DNA of 64,000 nt, taken from contig CM067369.1 of assembly GCA_034401795.1 (NCBI GenBank), positions 182,815,445-182,879,444 of the forward strand, read 5' to 3'. Under the pieces are notes generated by a model that searched no databases, was not told the origin of the DNA, and saw nothing but the letters and a program-made list of their open reading frames with translations. The position numbers and the translations under genes were made by a program. Below, piece after piece: positions 10,396 to 20,396 of this stretch (the stretch's first letter is position 1; each line of letters begins with the position of its first letter). The DNA comes from Chaetoderma sp. LZ-2023a (taxonomy: Eukaryota > Mollusca > Caudofoveata > Chaetodermatida > Chaetodermatidae).

Positions 10396-10613
10396 TTAAC
10401 CCTCTCAACTAAATTTATTCAAGAAATTCTAATTATTTGCTTATTTAATGCCCTTTTGGAGGCCAAGAGATGATTTTTGAAAATTTACCACTGGAATGAC
10501 TGGTTCTGTTACCGAGCCAGACACTCCCATGATAAATTTTAAAAAGTCTTCTCGCTGAAAATGGACATTCCGCAAGACAACTGCAGAGCTCGGCTTTGTC
10601 ATGGAAGGGTTAA
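10396..10613 (-). repeat. Hairpin family A2
   Basis: TTAA-bounded with TTAACCCTCTCAAC and CATGGAAGGGTTAA ends. Loop GGTTCTGTTACCGAGCC. Confidence 0.75.
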
Positions 10614-10680
10614 AAGACAAGTGGTCAGATAATACAACATATTGGGCTTTGGAACCAAATGATGCTGCCTCATTACCACA

Positions 10681-10772
10681 TTAACATTGGTCAAGACAGC
10701 TAAAACCGGCTTCTGTAATAATCATGTGGCATGTCCATTTGCAGGCCATAGAAGACTATTTTTGGAAATTTA
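10681..10772 (+). repeat. Half copy of hairpin family A2
   Basis: The left arm TTAACATTGGTCAAGACAGC runs to GACTATTTTTGGAAATTTA and is then lost. Confidence 0.65.
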
Positions 10773-11001
10773 AGCTGCTGCTGATCTCATCTCAAATGTT
10801 GTTTTGCACAGATAGATTATGGTTTATACATTCTACATCATTCATATCAGCTGTCACATTTCCTTATCCGTATCACAATTATTTGCTTTGTAATAGCGCA
10901 CATATGTTGAATAGTGACTGCCACTATTTTGTCTCTTAAAGCACTAGTGCGTGATGTCATGTAAGTGCCAATGTATTACATTCTTTATTATGTAACTCAT
11001 C

Positions 11002-11103
11002 CTGTTGTATATTTTGAAATTAATTTGACTGGAAGTTGTTGCTGCCTATAGCAGCAACATTAGCAACAACTTCCAGGTAAATTAATTTCAAAATATTGAA
11101 CAG
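11002..11103. repeat. Family B hairpin core
   Basis: CTGTTGTATATTTTGAAATT and its inverted copy flank an expanded loop where GCAGCAACATTAGCAACAAC doubles the usual arm. Confidence 0.75.
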
Positions 11104-11870
11104 CTTACCTGTATCATTGCTTTTATACCACATTGCAAAACTATAGCTGCCACCTCTATGAGTGAGGCAGACACACTAGGTTTTCTCTGATTGGTTGAAA
11201 AGTAAATCATGACTGCGATCATAGGCTGTACAAATGTAGCAACATTTAGCTATGAAAGCATGAATATGTTTAGTTCTGCATGATAAAAAGCTAAAATGTC
11301 AGGGACTGATTATGGGTGGCAAATTCTATCACATGAAGTGTGTGCGTGCGTGCGTGTGTGCGTGCGTGCGTGGGTGGGGGGGGGGGGGAGAGAATGGAGG
11401 TGGTGGTAAATGATATAGCTTGAATTGCATTATATTAACTTTTGACCCATACATGCACTATGGTGGAGCATATAAGTGCTATTGCATGAATAAATGGCAA
11501 GCTAGTACAGAAATTCTAAAAAAATTATGTTTCAAAATTTCTCACTCACCAATCGCAACACTGGAAGTTTTTTTAAATATGTTATACGTTGCCTGTAAAG
11601 TATTATTAATTTTCATAATCAAGAGTTATCTTTCTTTGTGCATGTAACTAGTAAAGGGTTCTATCAAATATAACTTCAATATAGAACAAATAGAGCTACA
11701 GATATATCTCAAGCATTTTCCTATTGAAGATCGACAGATGTCTGCAAATTACAATCCAAGAGCGCTGTATTTAATATTCATCTGAAAAATAATTGGATTT
11801 AACTTTTTTTAGTGCTTGCAGCAGTAACTGTCAGTGAAACTCTACTCCAACTATTTCATACATCACTAGG
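11104..11870. other. No gene recognised; short GT/GC and G-rich run
   Basis: A GTGCGTGC-type microsatellite and G run lie at 11338-11389. The rest is AT-rich with no repeat I can place. Confidence 0.5.
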
Positions 11871-12070
11871 TTAACCCTTTGACAATCACACCCAACAAAG
11901 TCTTCCACAGTGGTCTTGTCAAATCTCCATTTGTAGACCAAGAATTTTTTTTTTAATTTACCAGTCATTCCCAGTGATAAATTAAAAAAAATAATCTCCT
12001 GGTCTGAAAGTGGACATTTTCTATAAGCAAATCTAGATTTTGTAAATAAATTTGAGGGTTAAAGGGTTAA
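11871..12070 (+). repeat. Hairpin family A1 with perfect ends
   Basis: The outermost TTAACCCTTT and AAAGGGTTAA are exact inverted repeats, the clearest display of the family terminus. The core is shortened. Confidence 0.85.
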
Positions 12071-12393
12071 TTTAAATATCAGATTGAAAGGGATGCTAAA
12101 GGAAGAGAACTACTAAAACTCATCTCTGTGAAAGGGCCTCACTGCTGGAGATGATGATGAGGATTATGATGAAATCATTCCTGCATGAGCAGTTCAGGCT
12201 GGGAAAAGCCACTAGGGTGAGTCATCTTTATCAAAAACAATTTCATCCTGTGTTTCTATCACACTTTAAATTTATTTACTCCACACTATAAGTAAATGAG
12301 AAAAACTTTAAATTATTCAGATTATTTTCAAAACAATGTGACTACGTTGCTGCTGCCCGAGTGCAGAAATATTCAGCTAAACTCTCAAAACCA

Positions 12394-12470
12394 TTCGTGA
12401 AGTCAAATATCAAGATTTCATATTTATTATGATAATAAATATGAAATCATGATATTTAACTTCACGAATT
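12394..12470. repeat. Short palindrome (family C)
   Basis: ATTCGTGAAGTCAAATATCA runs to the centre near 12431 and returns inverted, ending ACTTCACGAATT. Total about 77 bp; the source family is not known. Confidence 0.75.
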
Positions 12471-12933
12471 TATGGCTCCCAGTTGAAAGCTGGAAAATTA
12501 TGAATGAAATGGTTAATCTGGAGAGACCCCACCTCCACCCCCCACCCCAACCCCCACTCCTGTATCTGAACTTCTGAATGAGATATCAGGGGGAACTCCC
12601 TATAATCTTGAAATTATCCCAACCAGAGATCAAAGCCAGTTGGAAGGTGCTTATCTTCATCAATTAGATCCATCATCTAGCTTTGGGCAGATGTGTTCAG
12701 GGCACGCGCTCAACCTCTGGGGATGCTGATTATATAATACATCTGTAGGTGGATAAGGGTAACTGATTGGAGGCCTGGGTGAAATATATCATTGACTAAT
12801 TATATGATAGACCACAACCCATTAATTATTCAGGTCATAATGAATCATCAGGATGGTCAAACATAATGTGATCACTATCTTGTCACCAGCTTTGAAATAT
12901 TGAATTGAATGTGGCTTATTATACTTTCAAATC
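12471..12933. other. No gene recognised
   Basis: C-rich stretch at 12530-12558, then ordinary intron sequence. Confidence 0.45.
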
Positions 12934-13112
12934 TTAACCCTTTAATGACAAAATTTGGTCAACAAAACTTAAATATATGCTTATTGAATGTCTATTTGCA
13001 GGCCAAGAAGTGTATTTTTGAAAATTTAACACTGAAATGATTGGCTCGATTATTAAAGACAATTGCATATATAGAAGCCAGTTTTGGCCAGTTTCGCCAT
13101 GAAGGGGATAAA
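12934..13112 (-). repeat. Hairpin family A2, right arm deleted
   Basis: TTAACCCTTTAATGACAAAA at left. The loop is followed directly by the right flank GTTTTGGCCAGTTTCGCC. Confidence 0.7.
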
Positions 13113-13155
13113 CTATCCATAATAATACACATTGTAGCAACAGCTCTTTAAATAG

Positions 13156-13228
13156 GTTTTAAAATATTCAACAGTTATCCTGCATAATTGTTTTGAAATT
13201 GAGATTTGTCATTTCAATGGTTAAAGGG
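13156..13228. repeat. Half of a family B hairpin
   Basis: TTTTAAAATATTCAACAG and a right flank ending CAATGGTTAAAGGG. Confidence 0.55.
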
Positions 13229-13745
13229 GGTGAAATTGCTAAAATTGAAATAGAAAATTTCTTAATTTGTCATTCCAGTACTAAGTAGTTAGTTGAAAAT
13301 CGCAACTAGTATAAGTCTGTTTGAGTCTGTCTATGTCGGTCAATTTTTTGTATGTTTCTGGCATATCTTCCTAAGTCAAACAATACATAGTGCTCTGCAC
13401 TGCTATAGTATTCCGCTCTTGGTTTGCATATTGACATTATGCAAGATATATGCCTTAATAATTAGTTATTACATAATCCTTAATTATTGCTGGCGCGAGC
13501 ATAAAAGCATAAATGTAATAAAGGTGGAAATGTTGAGGAATATGGTAAAAGATCAGATAGCAAAATGAAATGAAGCCATTCTAAAAGTTATGTTCTACGT
13601 CTCAGCGCTAATGGACAAGGAATGGTCCAACAAACATATTTTGATCAGCAGACTGGAATGATTGTCAGGAAATGCTTCTACTAATGCCATCAAATACATG
13701 TATGTACCCCATAGTCAATTTAATGTAAATATATAAAAGATTACC
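13229..13745. other. No gene recognised
   Basis: A 91-codon frame (13293-13568) has no coding signature I recognise. Confidence 0.45.
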
Positions 13746-13982
13746 GTAACATTTTAACACTTAAGCCAGCCAAAAATGGCCTATGAAATGGGCTTATGAA
13801 ATGTCCATTTGCAGACCAAGAGGGACAATTTTTGAAAATTTACCACTCAAATGACTGGTTCGATAATCAAGTCAGTCAGTCCAATGTAGTTTTCAAAAAT
13901 AGTCTCTTCTTGGCCTACAAATAGGCATTTTCTATGAAAAAATTTAAATTGTCTTGAACAAATTTGAGGGTTAACGTGTTAA
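13746..13982 (+). repeat. Hairpin family A1
   Basis: CATTTTAACACTTAAGCC start and GAGGGTTAACGTGTTAA end. Confidence 0.8.
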
Positions 13983-13999
13983 AAGAGTGTGCTAACAAT

Positions 14000-14207
14000 G
14001 GGGATTCCAGTTTACCCATCCATCATATGACATCATAATCAACTACCTGACTTGTAGGATGACATCATAATCAATTACATCATGAATGGCATAGCTAATT
14101 TCATCACGAATGCATAATTGATAATGGACTAAGCGTTGTTGTGCGAATTGTATGTCTTTACTATTTAATAAATATGCTGTTGAATATTTTGAAACGAATT
14201 TGACTCT
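14000..14207 (+). repeat. Left arm of family B1, hit by the BEL element
   Basis: The copy runs from CCATCATATGACATCATAAT to GAAACGAATTTGACTCT, where the BEL target duplication begins. The right arm is absent beyond the element. Confidence 0.75.
14203..14207. repeat. Left 5-bp target site duplication (BEL)
   Basis: ACTCT immediately before the 5' LTR is repeated exactly at 20392-20396. Five-base duplications are usual for BEL/Pao integration. Confidence 0.9.
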
Positions 14208-14464
14208 TGTTGGGGATGATATAAATCATAGTAGATAGCAGCGACTGCGGCAGCGACACCAGCGCATGTACATTGTGAGAGGATGTCAATCACAGTAAAA
14301 TAGAGTCATTAAATCTGTGGGGGGCGGGATCTACCGCCTTGATTGTATACCGCATTTGTAAATAAAGTTAGTTTAGATTTAGCACTTGAAGTAACTAGTA
14401 TAGCGTTTCTGTACCTTCTCACGCCATATTCCAATCTGTTTCTATGTGGGATTAAACCCCCACA
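14208..14464 (+). repeat. 5' LTR of BEL element
   Basis: The 257-bp repeat begins TGTTGGGGATGA and ends AACCCCCACA. A TATAAAT lies at 14220-14226 and an AATAAA polyadenylation signal at 14361-14366. Against the 3' LTR it lacks a GT near the start, has six rather than five Gs in its G run, and differs at three bases. Confidence 0.95.
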
Positions 14465-14467
14465 TTT

Positions 14468-14485
14468 TGGTGCCGTAACCAGGAT
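14468..14485 (+). other. tRNA primer binding site of BEL element
   Basis: TGGTGCCGTAACCAGGAT lies three bases after the 5' LTR. Its complement ends in CCA as a tRNA 3' end does. I cannot name the tRNA with certainty. Confidence 0.75.
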
Positions 14486-14530
14486 TAGTTAATTATCAAA
14501 GAGAAATCAAGGCTAGTTAAAGTAAGAGGA

Positions 14531-15718
14531 GTGTATCGTGGACAAATTACAAAACAGCAAAATAAAATTTGTGACATACTTGCTAAAGCTGTGCTCGATG
14601 ATGAAGATCATGATACTATCGTCGCCGCACTCACTACTTATAGTGACAAGCTCGGTGCCATTACTGAGGTGGACAAACAGATTATGGATTTACTCGAAAC
14701 GGATGACGATGTGGAACAATTTCTCACAGAAGTGGATGATTACATCACCCAGAGTAAAGAACAACTGATCAAGTGTGAAAGACAAGTAAGTCGTAGATTT
14801 ACTCCAGTTGACAATCCTAATTCAGATGGCACGTTTAACCCTTCGAATCGGAAAAGAAATATTAATTTGCCAAAATTAGCGCTCAAGAAGTTTGATGGTG
14901 ACATACTAGAATGGCTTGAATTTCATGACACTTTTAGATCAGCAATTGACATGGACGATGGATTAACAAACGTACAGAAGTTTCAATATCTCCATGCGCA
15001 GGTCATAGGTGAAGCCGCTAGAGCAATAAATGGTTTGTCTTTAACGGACAGTAATTACACACACGCCATGGATTTACTACATATTCGTTATGGGCAGTCT
15101 CACAAAATAGTAAGCGCCTACATGAGGGCATTGTGGGAGCATGATTTCAATGACCGGCTGGAATCTTTTATTCGTGGTCTTGCTACATTAGGCAAAACAG
15201 AGGACACTTATTGTGACTTGTTAGTTCCTGTCATTCTAGATAAACTTTCGCCAGCCATTCGAGGACAAATGACCAGAGAACACGGTAACTATGAATGGGA
15301 CATTAAAGGGTTAAGATCCTCACTTCAGAAGGAAATAGATGCCATGCAGGCCGGTGACCTCAGCGAGGCCGTGGACTATGAAGGAGGTACACATTCCACA
15401 GCAGCCTTCCACACACGTTCCTCTCATTCCCTTCGTAAAACAGAGATCCGTAATCAGACAGGGTCGAGTTTCACAAAGCAATGCCCTATACAGTGCGCGT
15501 TCTGCAAGGGATTGCATGCATCAGGGGATTGGGGATCGCATGCATCAGGGGATTGCCAGGTCATTTCTGATAAGCATAAACGCCATAAAACTGTAGTGCG
15601 AGACCGCTTATGTTTCAACTGCCCAGGCAAACACAGCGCAGCTGCTTGCAAATCTAAGTATAGGTGTCGTATTTGCCAACGCAAACACCACACCTCTCTG
15701 TGTAATGAATCAGTCTGA
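14531..15718 (+). CDS. gag: BEL gag (DUF1759-type nucleocapsid protein)
   Basis: The frame is open from 14489 to the TGA at 15716. It has no ATG before residue 52 (14684), so the start is lost or non-ATG; position 14531 is a GTG. Residues 112-260 match the BEL Gag family DUF1759: LPKLALKKFDGD, then EWLEFHDTF and GEAARAINGL. A C-terminal Cys/His region (322-391) holds CFNCPGKHSAAAC and CRICQRKHHTSLC, both CX2CX3HX4C. A similar motif before them is stretched because eight codons (HASGDWGS) are tandemly duplicated. In its role it would coat the RNA in cytoplasmic particles. It overlaps pol by 14 nt in a different frame. Confidence 0.9.
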   Translation: MYRGQITKQQNKICDILAKAVLDDEDHDTIVAALTTYSDKLGAITEVDKQIMDLLETDDDVEQFLTEVDDYITQSKEQLIKCERQVSRRFTPVDNPNSDGTFNPSNRKRNINLPKLALKKFDGDILEWLEFHDTFRSAIDMDDGLTNVQKFQYLHAQVIGEAARAINGLSLTDSNYTHAMDLLHIRYGQSHKIVSAYMRALWEHDFNDRLESFIRGLATLGKTEDTYCDLLVPVILDKLSPAIRGQMTREHGNYEWDIKGLRSSLQKEIDAMQAGDLSEAVDYEGGTHSTAAFHTRSSHSLRKTEIRNQTGSSFTKQCPIQCAFCKGLHASGDWGSHASGDCQVISDKHKRHKTVVRDRLCFNCPGKHSAAACKSKYRCRICQRKHHTSLCNESV

Positions 15719-18296
15719 CACCCATACACCAACGCCAGCTGCATCCAACAACATCGTAGAAAAACACACATCAACGGATGATACCAAGGTTTCCCTAGCA
15801 AGACTAAATGGACCTGTCCTATTAAAGACAGCGGTGGGAAATATTTCGAATGGACATGATTCAGCTACTGTCATTGTCTTGTTCGATGAAGGTGCGCAAC
15901 GTTCCTTTATTACGCAGAAAGCTGCAGACATGTTAAGCCTAAAATGTCATGACATGGAGATTGTTCAGATTTCTGCTTTTGGCGGAAATACAGGATTACA
16001 ACCATTGCCAATCACTAGCTTCATGTTACATACAGTTGATGATTCAAATGACATGGACATTAGCGCCCTAGTAGTTCCTAAAATCTCCACACCACTCAGA
16101 AACTATGTTCAAAAATCTGTACTCGATTTGCCGTACTTACAAGGGTTAAAACTTGCATATTCACGCACACATACAGATATAGACGAGATCTCAGTTCTTA
16201 TCGGTGCAGACTATTATTGGTCTATAGTAGGAGATCATATTGTGAGAGGTTCCGGCCCGACAGCAGTCTCTTCTAAACTTGGTTATCTGTTGTCCGGGCC
16301 AACTTACGTGACGTCATCTAACCAGCGATCTAAACATACAGGCGTATATCATGTCAATATTGATTCCCATCGAGAAGAGATCAGGTTACATAAATTCTGG
16401 GACTTAGAAACAATAGGAGTGCAAAATGATGAACTCAAATCAGTTATTGATCATGTAGACTATTCCAAAACTCATATTCGAAAAGAAGAGGGACGCTACA
16501 TAGCAAAATTACCGTGGAAATATGATCACTTGCCATTGCCAATTAATCGATCAGTGACAGAAAATCGAACTCGTGCCATGATACAACGACTTTCTCCGGA
16601 TTTACGCGTGGCTTACAATAACATTATTCAGGAGCAACTCTCACGTGGCTACATAGAACGCATTGACAATGATGACACAGCGTGTGGACACTACTTGCCG
16701 CATAGAGCAGTGAAAAAGGATTGGGATTCAACCCCATTATGTGTAGTGTATGACTGTTCTTATTCACCAGCAAATGTACCTAGCTTGAATGACTGTTTAC
16801 AAACAGGACCCCCATTATTGAACAATTTAGCAGCTATCATATTAAGATCTAGACTTCATCAGATAGCTATCACTTCTGATATTCAGAAAGCATTTCACCA
16901 AATCGGCTTGGACCGGGACGATCGCAAATACACTAAATTCTACTGGTTGTCCAATTACCATGACCCTGAAAGTGATTTTGAGGTCTACCAGTTCAAGGTC
17001 ATCTTGTTTGGAGCAGTTTGCTCACCGTTCATCCTGAATTCCAGTGTCCGTAACCACCTAGAAGCTAATCAATCAATCATTGCACATGACCTATCAAACA
17101 ATATTTACGTAGATAATGTTGTTACAGGTTGCGACAGTGGGTGGGAAGCTATTCAGTACTACGATGACGCCAATGAAATAATGTCAGCAGGCGGATTTCA
17201 GTTGCGAGCTTGGTCGACAAATTCTCTAGAATTGCGAGAGTACATTAAACCAGACAACTCAATGGAGACAAAATCTGAGGTTAATGTACTAGGAATTCAA
17301 TGGGATACCGAAGCTGATTGTATTTCCTATCGACATAATATTGCGATTGCTAGTAAAGACGAAGTAATCACCAAGCGAACCGTAGTTAAAGTAGCTGCAT
17401 GCATTTATGACCCTCTAGGTTATTTATCACCAATTCAGGTACGAGCGAAACTATTCATACAAACACTATGGAAATCTAAATACGATTGGGATCAACCAAT
17501 TTCAGACGAACTAGTAAGCGAATGGAAGGAGATCGTCGATGATCTTTCTTCTGCGTTAAATACGAAACTCGAACGACAATATTTCAAGCATAATTCAGAC
17601 CCAGATTCTGCATACGAACTGCATGCGTTCGCTGATGCGAGCAAAGTCGCATACGGTTGCGTTGTGTACATACGCGATGTGCGTCATGAAGAAGCTTCTA
17701 TCGTTATGGCAAAATCACGAATTACGCCCATCAAGGAATTAACCATTCCACAACTTGAATTATTAGCAGCACTAATAGCATCGAACTTATTAGATTATGT
17801 ACACAAATCGATTGCACCAGTAATTACGATTTCGAAACGAGTATTATGGTCGGACAGTCAGATTGTTTTGCATTGGGTTAATAGTGACAAAAAACTACCG
17901 ACATTCGTGACAAATCGACTTAAGGTGATTAAATCCAAATCGATTGATGAGTTCAAATACTGTCCTACAGCTGACAATCCAGCAGATTTGGTTTCGCGTG
18001 GTCTGACGTCATCAGAACTCGGTCAGTCACAAATCGGGTGGAATGGGCCAAGCTGGCTTAGTCAAGGCGATTGGCCTGTTTGTCATTTGTTTGACAGTTC
18101 AGTTCTAACTACGGGTACAGACCCGACATGTAAATTAGTTTTGTGTCTGTCACAACGGGACACCAAAACTGAGGACAATTCGAGTCCCAATCCTATTGGA
18201 TTAGGTATCATAAATCTGGATAATTATTCTTCACTTTCAAAACTGTGCAGAGTTACCGCGTATGTACTACGTTTCATACGAATTCTGAAGGACTAG
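15705..18296 (+). CDS. pol: BEL pol, protease-RT-RNase H portion ending in a premature TAG
   Basis: The ATG at 15705 lies inside the gag end, in the +1 frame. Residues 59-70 carry the protease active-site region as LFDEGAQRSFIT, with E where retropepsins usually have S or T. The reverse transcriptase spans about 330-560, with D392 in the first catalytic motif and YVDN at 468-471 where YVDD is common. RNase H shows D644, E685, D717 and D761, so its acidic set is complete. Translation stops at TAG 18294-18296, but the same frame stays open and homologous after it, so the stop is an interruption. Most BEL elements have one long gag-pol frame, so the overlap at the start may also be damage. Confidence 0.9.
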   Translation: MNQSDTHTPTPAASNNIVEKHTSTDDTKVSLARLNGPVLLKTAVGNISNGHDSATVIVLFDEGAQRSFITQKAADMLSLKCHDMEIVQISAFGGNTGLQPLPITSFMLHTVDDSNDMDISALVVPKISTPLRNYVQKSVLDLPYLQGLKLAYSRTHTDIDEISVLIGADYYWSIVGDHIVRGSGPTAVSSKLGYLLSGPTYVTSSNQRSKHTGVYHVNIDSHREEIRLHKFWDLETIGVQNDELKSVIDHVDYSKTHIRKEEGRYIAKLPWKYDHLPLPINRSVTENRTRAMIQRLSPDLRVAYNNIIQEQLSRGYIERIDNDDTACGHYLPHRAVKKDWDSTPLCVVYDCSYSPANVPSLNDCLQTGPPLLNNLAAIILRSRLHQIAITSDIQKAFHQIGLDRDDRKYTKFYWLSNYHDPESDFEVYQFKVILFGAVCSPFILNSSVRNHLEANQSIIAHDLSNNIYVDNVVTGCDSGWEAIQYYDDANEIMSAGGFQLRAWSTNSLELREYIKPDNSMETKSEVNVLGIQWDTEADCISYRHNIAIASKDEVITKRTVVKVAACIYDPLGYLSPIQVRAKLFIQTLWKSKYDWDQPISDELVSEWKEIVDDLSSALNTKLERQYFKHNSDPDSAYELHAFADASKVAYGCVVYIRDVRHEEASIVMAKSRITPIKELTIPQLELLAALIASNLLDYVHKSIAPVITISKRVLWSDSQIVLHWVNSDKKLPTFVTNRLKVIKSKSIDEFKYCPTADNPADLVSRGLTSSELGQSQIGWNGPSWLSQGDWPVCHLFDSSVLTTGTDPTCKLVLCLSQRDTKTEDNSSPNPIGLGIINLDNYSSLSKLCRVTAYVLRFIRILKD

Positions 18297-18623
18297 CAGA
18301 GTGCGACCACACGCTACCTATCCGTAAGAGAGGTAAATGCTGCAGAAAACGTGTTACTTAAATACGTTCAACAAGAACACTACTCTAGAGAAACAGAGGC
18401 CCTAGAAGACGAAAAACATGCGAACAGAAAGCCATTAGTTCGACAATTACGTTTGTTTCGCGATGACAGTGGAATTATACTCGTAGGTGGCAGACTTCAC
18501 AATGCACCCATACAGTATGATGCAAAATTTCCTATTTTGTTACCCTCGAACAGTGCTTATACAAAGATGGTTATTCGAGATGCGCATCATAGGATTTTAC
18601 ACGCAGACCCGAGTCGACAATGA
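18297..18623 (+). pseudogene. BEL pol continuation after the premature stop (integrase zinc-finger start)
   Basis: The frame is the same as upstream pol. It carries the connection region and then AHHRILHA, the His pair of the integrase HHCC finger. It ends at TGA 18621-18623; the matching Cys pair lies in another frame just beyond, so a one-base loss near 18606-18610 is the likely cause. Confidence 0.85.
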
Positions 18624-19082
18624 CATTCTTACGTCAAACATTCTGGATTACTAAAATGCGTCAGACCGTAAAGTGTATACTCAGAAACTGCGTCCAATGC
18701 AAACTCGTAACTGGATTGCCGTTCAAACCACCCGAGTCTGCACCGCTTCAGTCATTTCGGCTCAAAGAAGCATCACCATTCACAATCTGTGGACTGGACT
18801 ATACAGGAGCGCTATACGTTAAATCAGATATTGCAGGCAGACGTGAAGATAAGGCTTATATTTTATTGTTTACTTGTGCCAATACCCGTGCTGTCCATCT
18901 TGAGACTGTACCAAATTTAACCACCAGTACTTTTCTCCATGCCTTCAGGCGGCTCGCCGCCCGTCGCACGCTACCGAGCAAACTAATTTCTGATAATGCC
19001 TCCACTTTCTTGTCAGCAGGGGAGGAGATCAAGAAATTATTTTGTTCTAGTGAAGTTCAAGAGTACATGGTAAACCATTACG
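18608..19082 (+). pseudogene. BEL integrase core, 3' part deleted
   Basis: This segment is in the third frame. CILRNCVQC supplies the Cys pair of the zinc finger. The catalytic core follows with the first Asp in ICGLDYTG (codon 18797) and the second in LISDNAS (codon 18992). The segment ends at HYVD then TGA. The stretch that should carry the catalytic Glu, about 45 codons, is missing, and the next readable sequence is the end of the core in another frame. The junction has TTACGTTGATTGA, which fits both sides, so a microhomology deletion is likely. The enzyme would be inactive. Confidence 0.85.
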
Positions 19083-19745
19083 TTGATTGAACTCACTACT
19101 GTGGTTAGAGAAATAGAAACGGTGATAAACAACCGGCCATTAACATATTATTCATCTGACATTGATGACCCTAGCCCCCTAACACCGTCACATCTATTAC
19201 ACGGTCGTGTCCTCACAAATCTACCACACATGGATGTAACAGACGAGCAGATAGACGATCCAACATTTGGCGATTCACAAACTGAACTTGAAAAAAGTGC
19301 CCAACGACTCTCTATGTTACAGACACATTTCATTCAGAGGTGGTCTAGAGAATACTTAACGGCGTTACGAGAAAGACACATTTCTTCATGTAAAGGACAT
19401 TCGTCTAACACTGACAATGTTATAGCTGTTGGAGATATCGTGCTAGTGCAGGATGACAGTAAAACTCGTATTAACTGGAAATTAGCTGTTGTAACGGAAC
19501 TTATTTACGGAAATGACAATCTCGTTCGATCTGCTAAAATCAAAATGGACAAAGGTGTTACAAACCGTTCGATAAATAAGCTATACCCCCTAGAAGTATC
19601 AGCTGTAGTAATGCCTGATACTAACCGTGTCGTGCCAGACATTAATCCTCACTACAATTCGATACAACAAGATTCAAACAAACGCCCATCTAGAGATGCG
19701 GCAGTGATTGCAAGAGAGAAAATCAAGATTATCTCTAGCTCATAA
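19080..19745 (+). pseudogene. BEL integrase C-terminal part with DUF5641-like tail
   Basis: The frame resumes with LIELTTVVREIETVINNRPL, the usual post-core motif of BEL integrases. LTPSHLLHGR follows, then RWSREYLTALRERH and VGDIVLVQDD, which are typical of the DUF5641 domain at the end of BEL Pol. It ends with TAA at 19743-19745. There is no ATG at its start; it is the tail of the original polyprotein. Confidence 0.85.
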
Positions 19746-20120
19746 GATTGTTGATTGTGTTTTCACTGCATTATTGTTTTCCTGTTTAGTTTCATTTGAA
19801 AATTCTACGACTGGAATGACTTGCAGATATGGTTTTCATTTCACATCATTGGTCTACACTATATTGACTTTGCAGATGTGCAGATTCCGTTTAAACATAT
19901 TAAATGTTGAAACCCGATGTTTGAACATATTAAGATGTTTAGACTGAAGTGTGCATACACGTATCATGTGTACAGGGTGCCTATCCATTATTACTCATCT
20001 CGGACCTTATTACGCTGATTACGTCTAATTGTGTACTGTGTCGTCATATGTAACATTTTATTATTTTAAAGTAATTATACGTTGCATTTATTAATAGTTC
20101 AAGCGTTCAGCTCCACCTTT
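19746..20120 (+). other. Non-coding 3' internal region of BEL element
   Basis: About 375 bases lie between the pol stop and the polypurine tract. The short frame through 19947 overlaps pol and matches nothing I know. No env-like segment is seen. Confidence 0.7.
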
Positions 20121-20133
20121 CGAGGCGGGAGTA
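20121..20133 (+). other. Polypurine tract of BEL element
   Basis: CGAGGCGGGAGTA abuts the 3' LTR and is the only purine-rich run in the right place to prime plus-strand synthesis. Confidence 0.55.
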
Positions 20134-20391
20134 TGTTGGGGATGATATAAATCATAGTGTAGATAGCAGCGACTGCGGCAGCGACACCAGCGCATGTACA
20201 TTGTGAGAGGATGTCAATCACAGTAAAATAGAGTCATTAAATCTGTGGGGGCGGGATCTACCGCCTTGATTGTATACCGCCTTTGTAAATAAAGTTAGTT
20301 CAGATTTAGCACTTGAAGTAACTAGTATAGCGTTTCTGTACCTTCTCACGCCATATTCCAACCTGTTTCTATGTGGGATTAAACCCCCACA
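20134..20391 (+). repeat. 3' LTR of BEL element
   Basis: This 258-bp copy of the 5' LTR starts right after GGCGGGAGTA and ends ACCCCCACA. AATAAA at 20288-20293 would serve transcript 3' end formation. The 5-bp target duplication ACTCT follows immediately. Confidence 0.95.
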
Positions 20392-20396
20392 ACTCT
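20392..20396. repeat. Right 5-bp target site duplication (BEL)
   Basis: ACTCT immediately after the 3' LTR matches the left flank. The host sequence then continues CTTGCTC without a B1 right arm, so the B1 copy hit by the insertion was already truncated. Confidence 0.9.

Larger units (their letters stand above)
14208..20391 (+). mobile_element. BEL/Pao LTR retrotransposon, defective
   Basis: The element is 6184 bp with TG...CA-bounded LTRs, a primer site, gag, pol and a purine-rich tract. Domain order is gag (DUF1759 type, three CCHC-like motifs), protease, reverse transcriptase, RNase H, integrase and a DUF5641-like tail, which is the BEL/Pao order. Flanks at 14203-14207 and 20392-20396 are the same 5 bp (ACTCT). 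The LTRs differ by three substitutions and two small indels, so insertion was recent. It lies antisense to the FAK gene and landed just after the left arm of a B1 repeat. Coding capacity is lost through a stop, a frameshift and an integrase deletion. No envelope gene is seen. Confidence 0.95.

Noticed and set aside
14468-14485. A tRNA gene at the primer site
   Set aside because: Only the 3'-end complement is present; there is no cloverleaf.
19708-19947. Possible env or accessory frame after pol
   Set aside because: Overlaps the pol end, short, and without signal peptide or known motifs.
14208-20391. Idea that the BEL copy was already defective and moved in trans
   Set aside because: The LTR pair has five differences in about 515 bp, so a few breaks over 5 kb of coding sequence can all have arisen after insertion.
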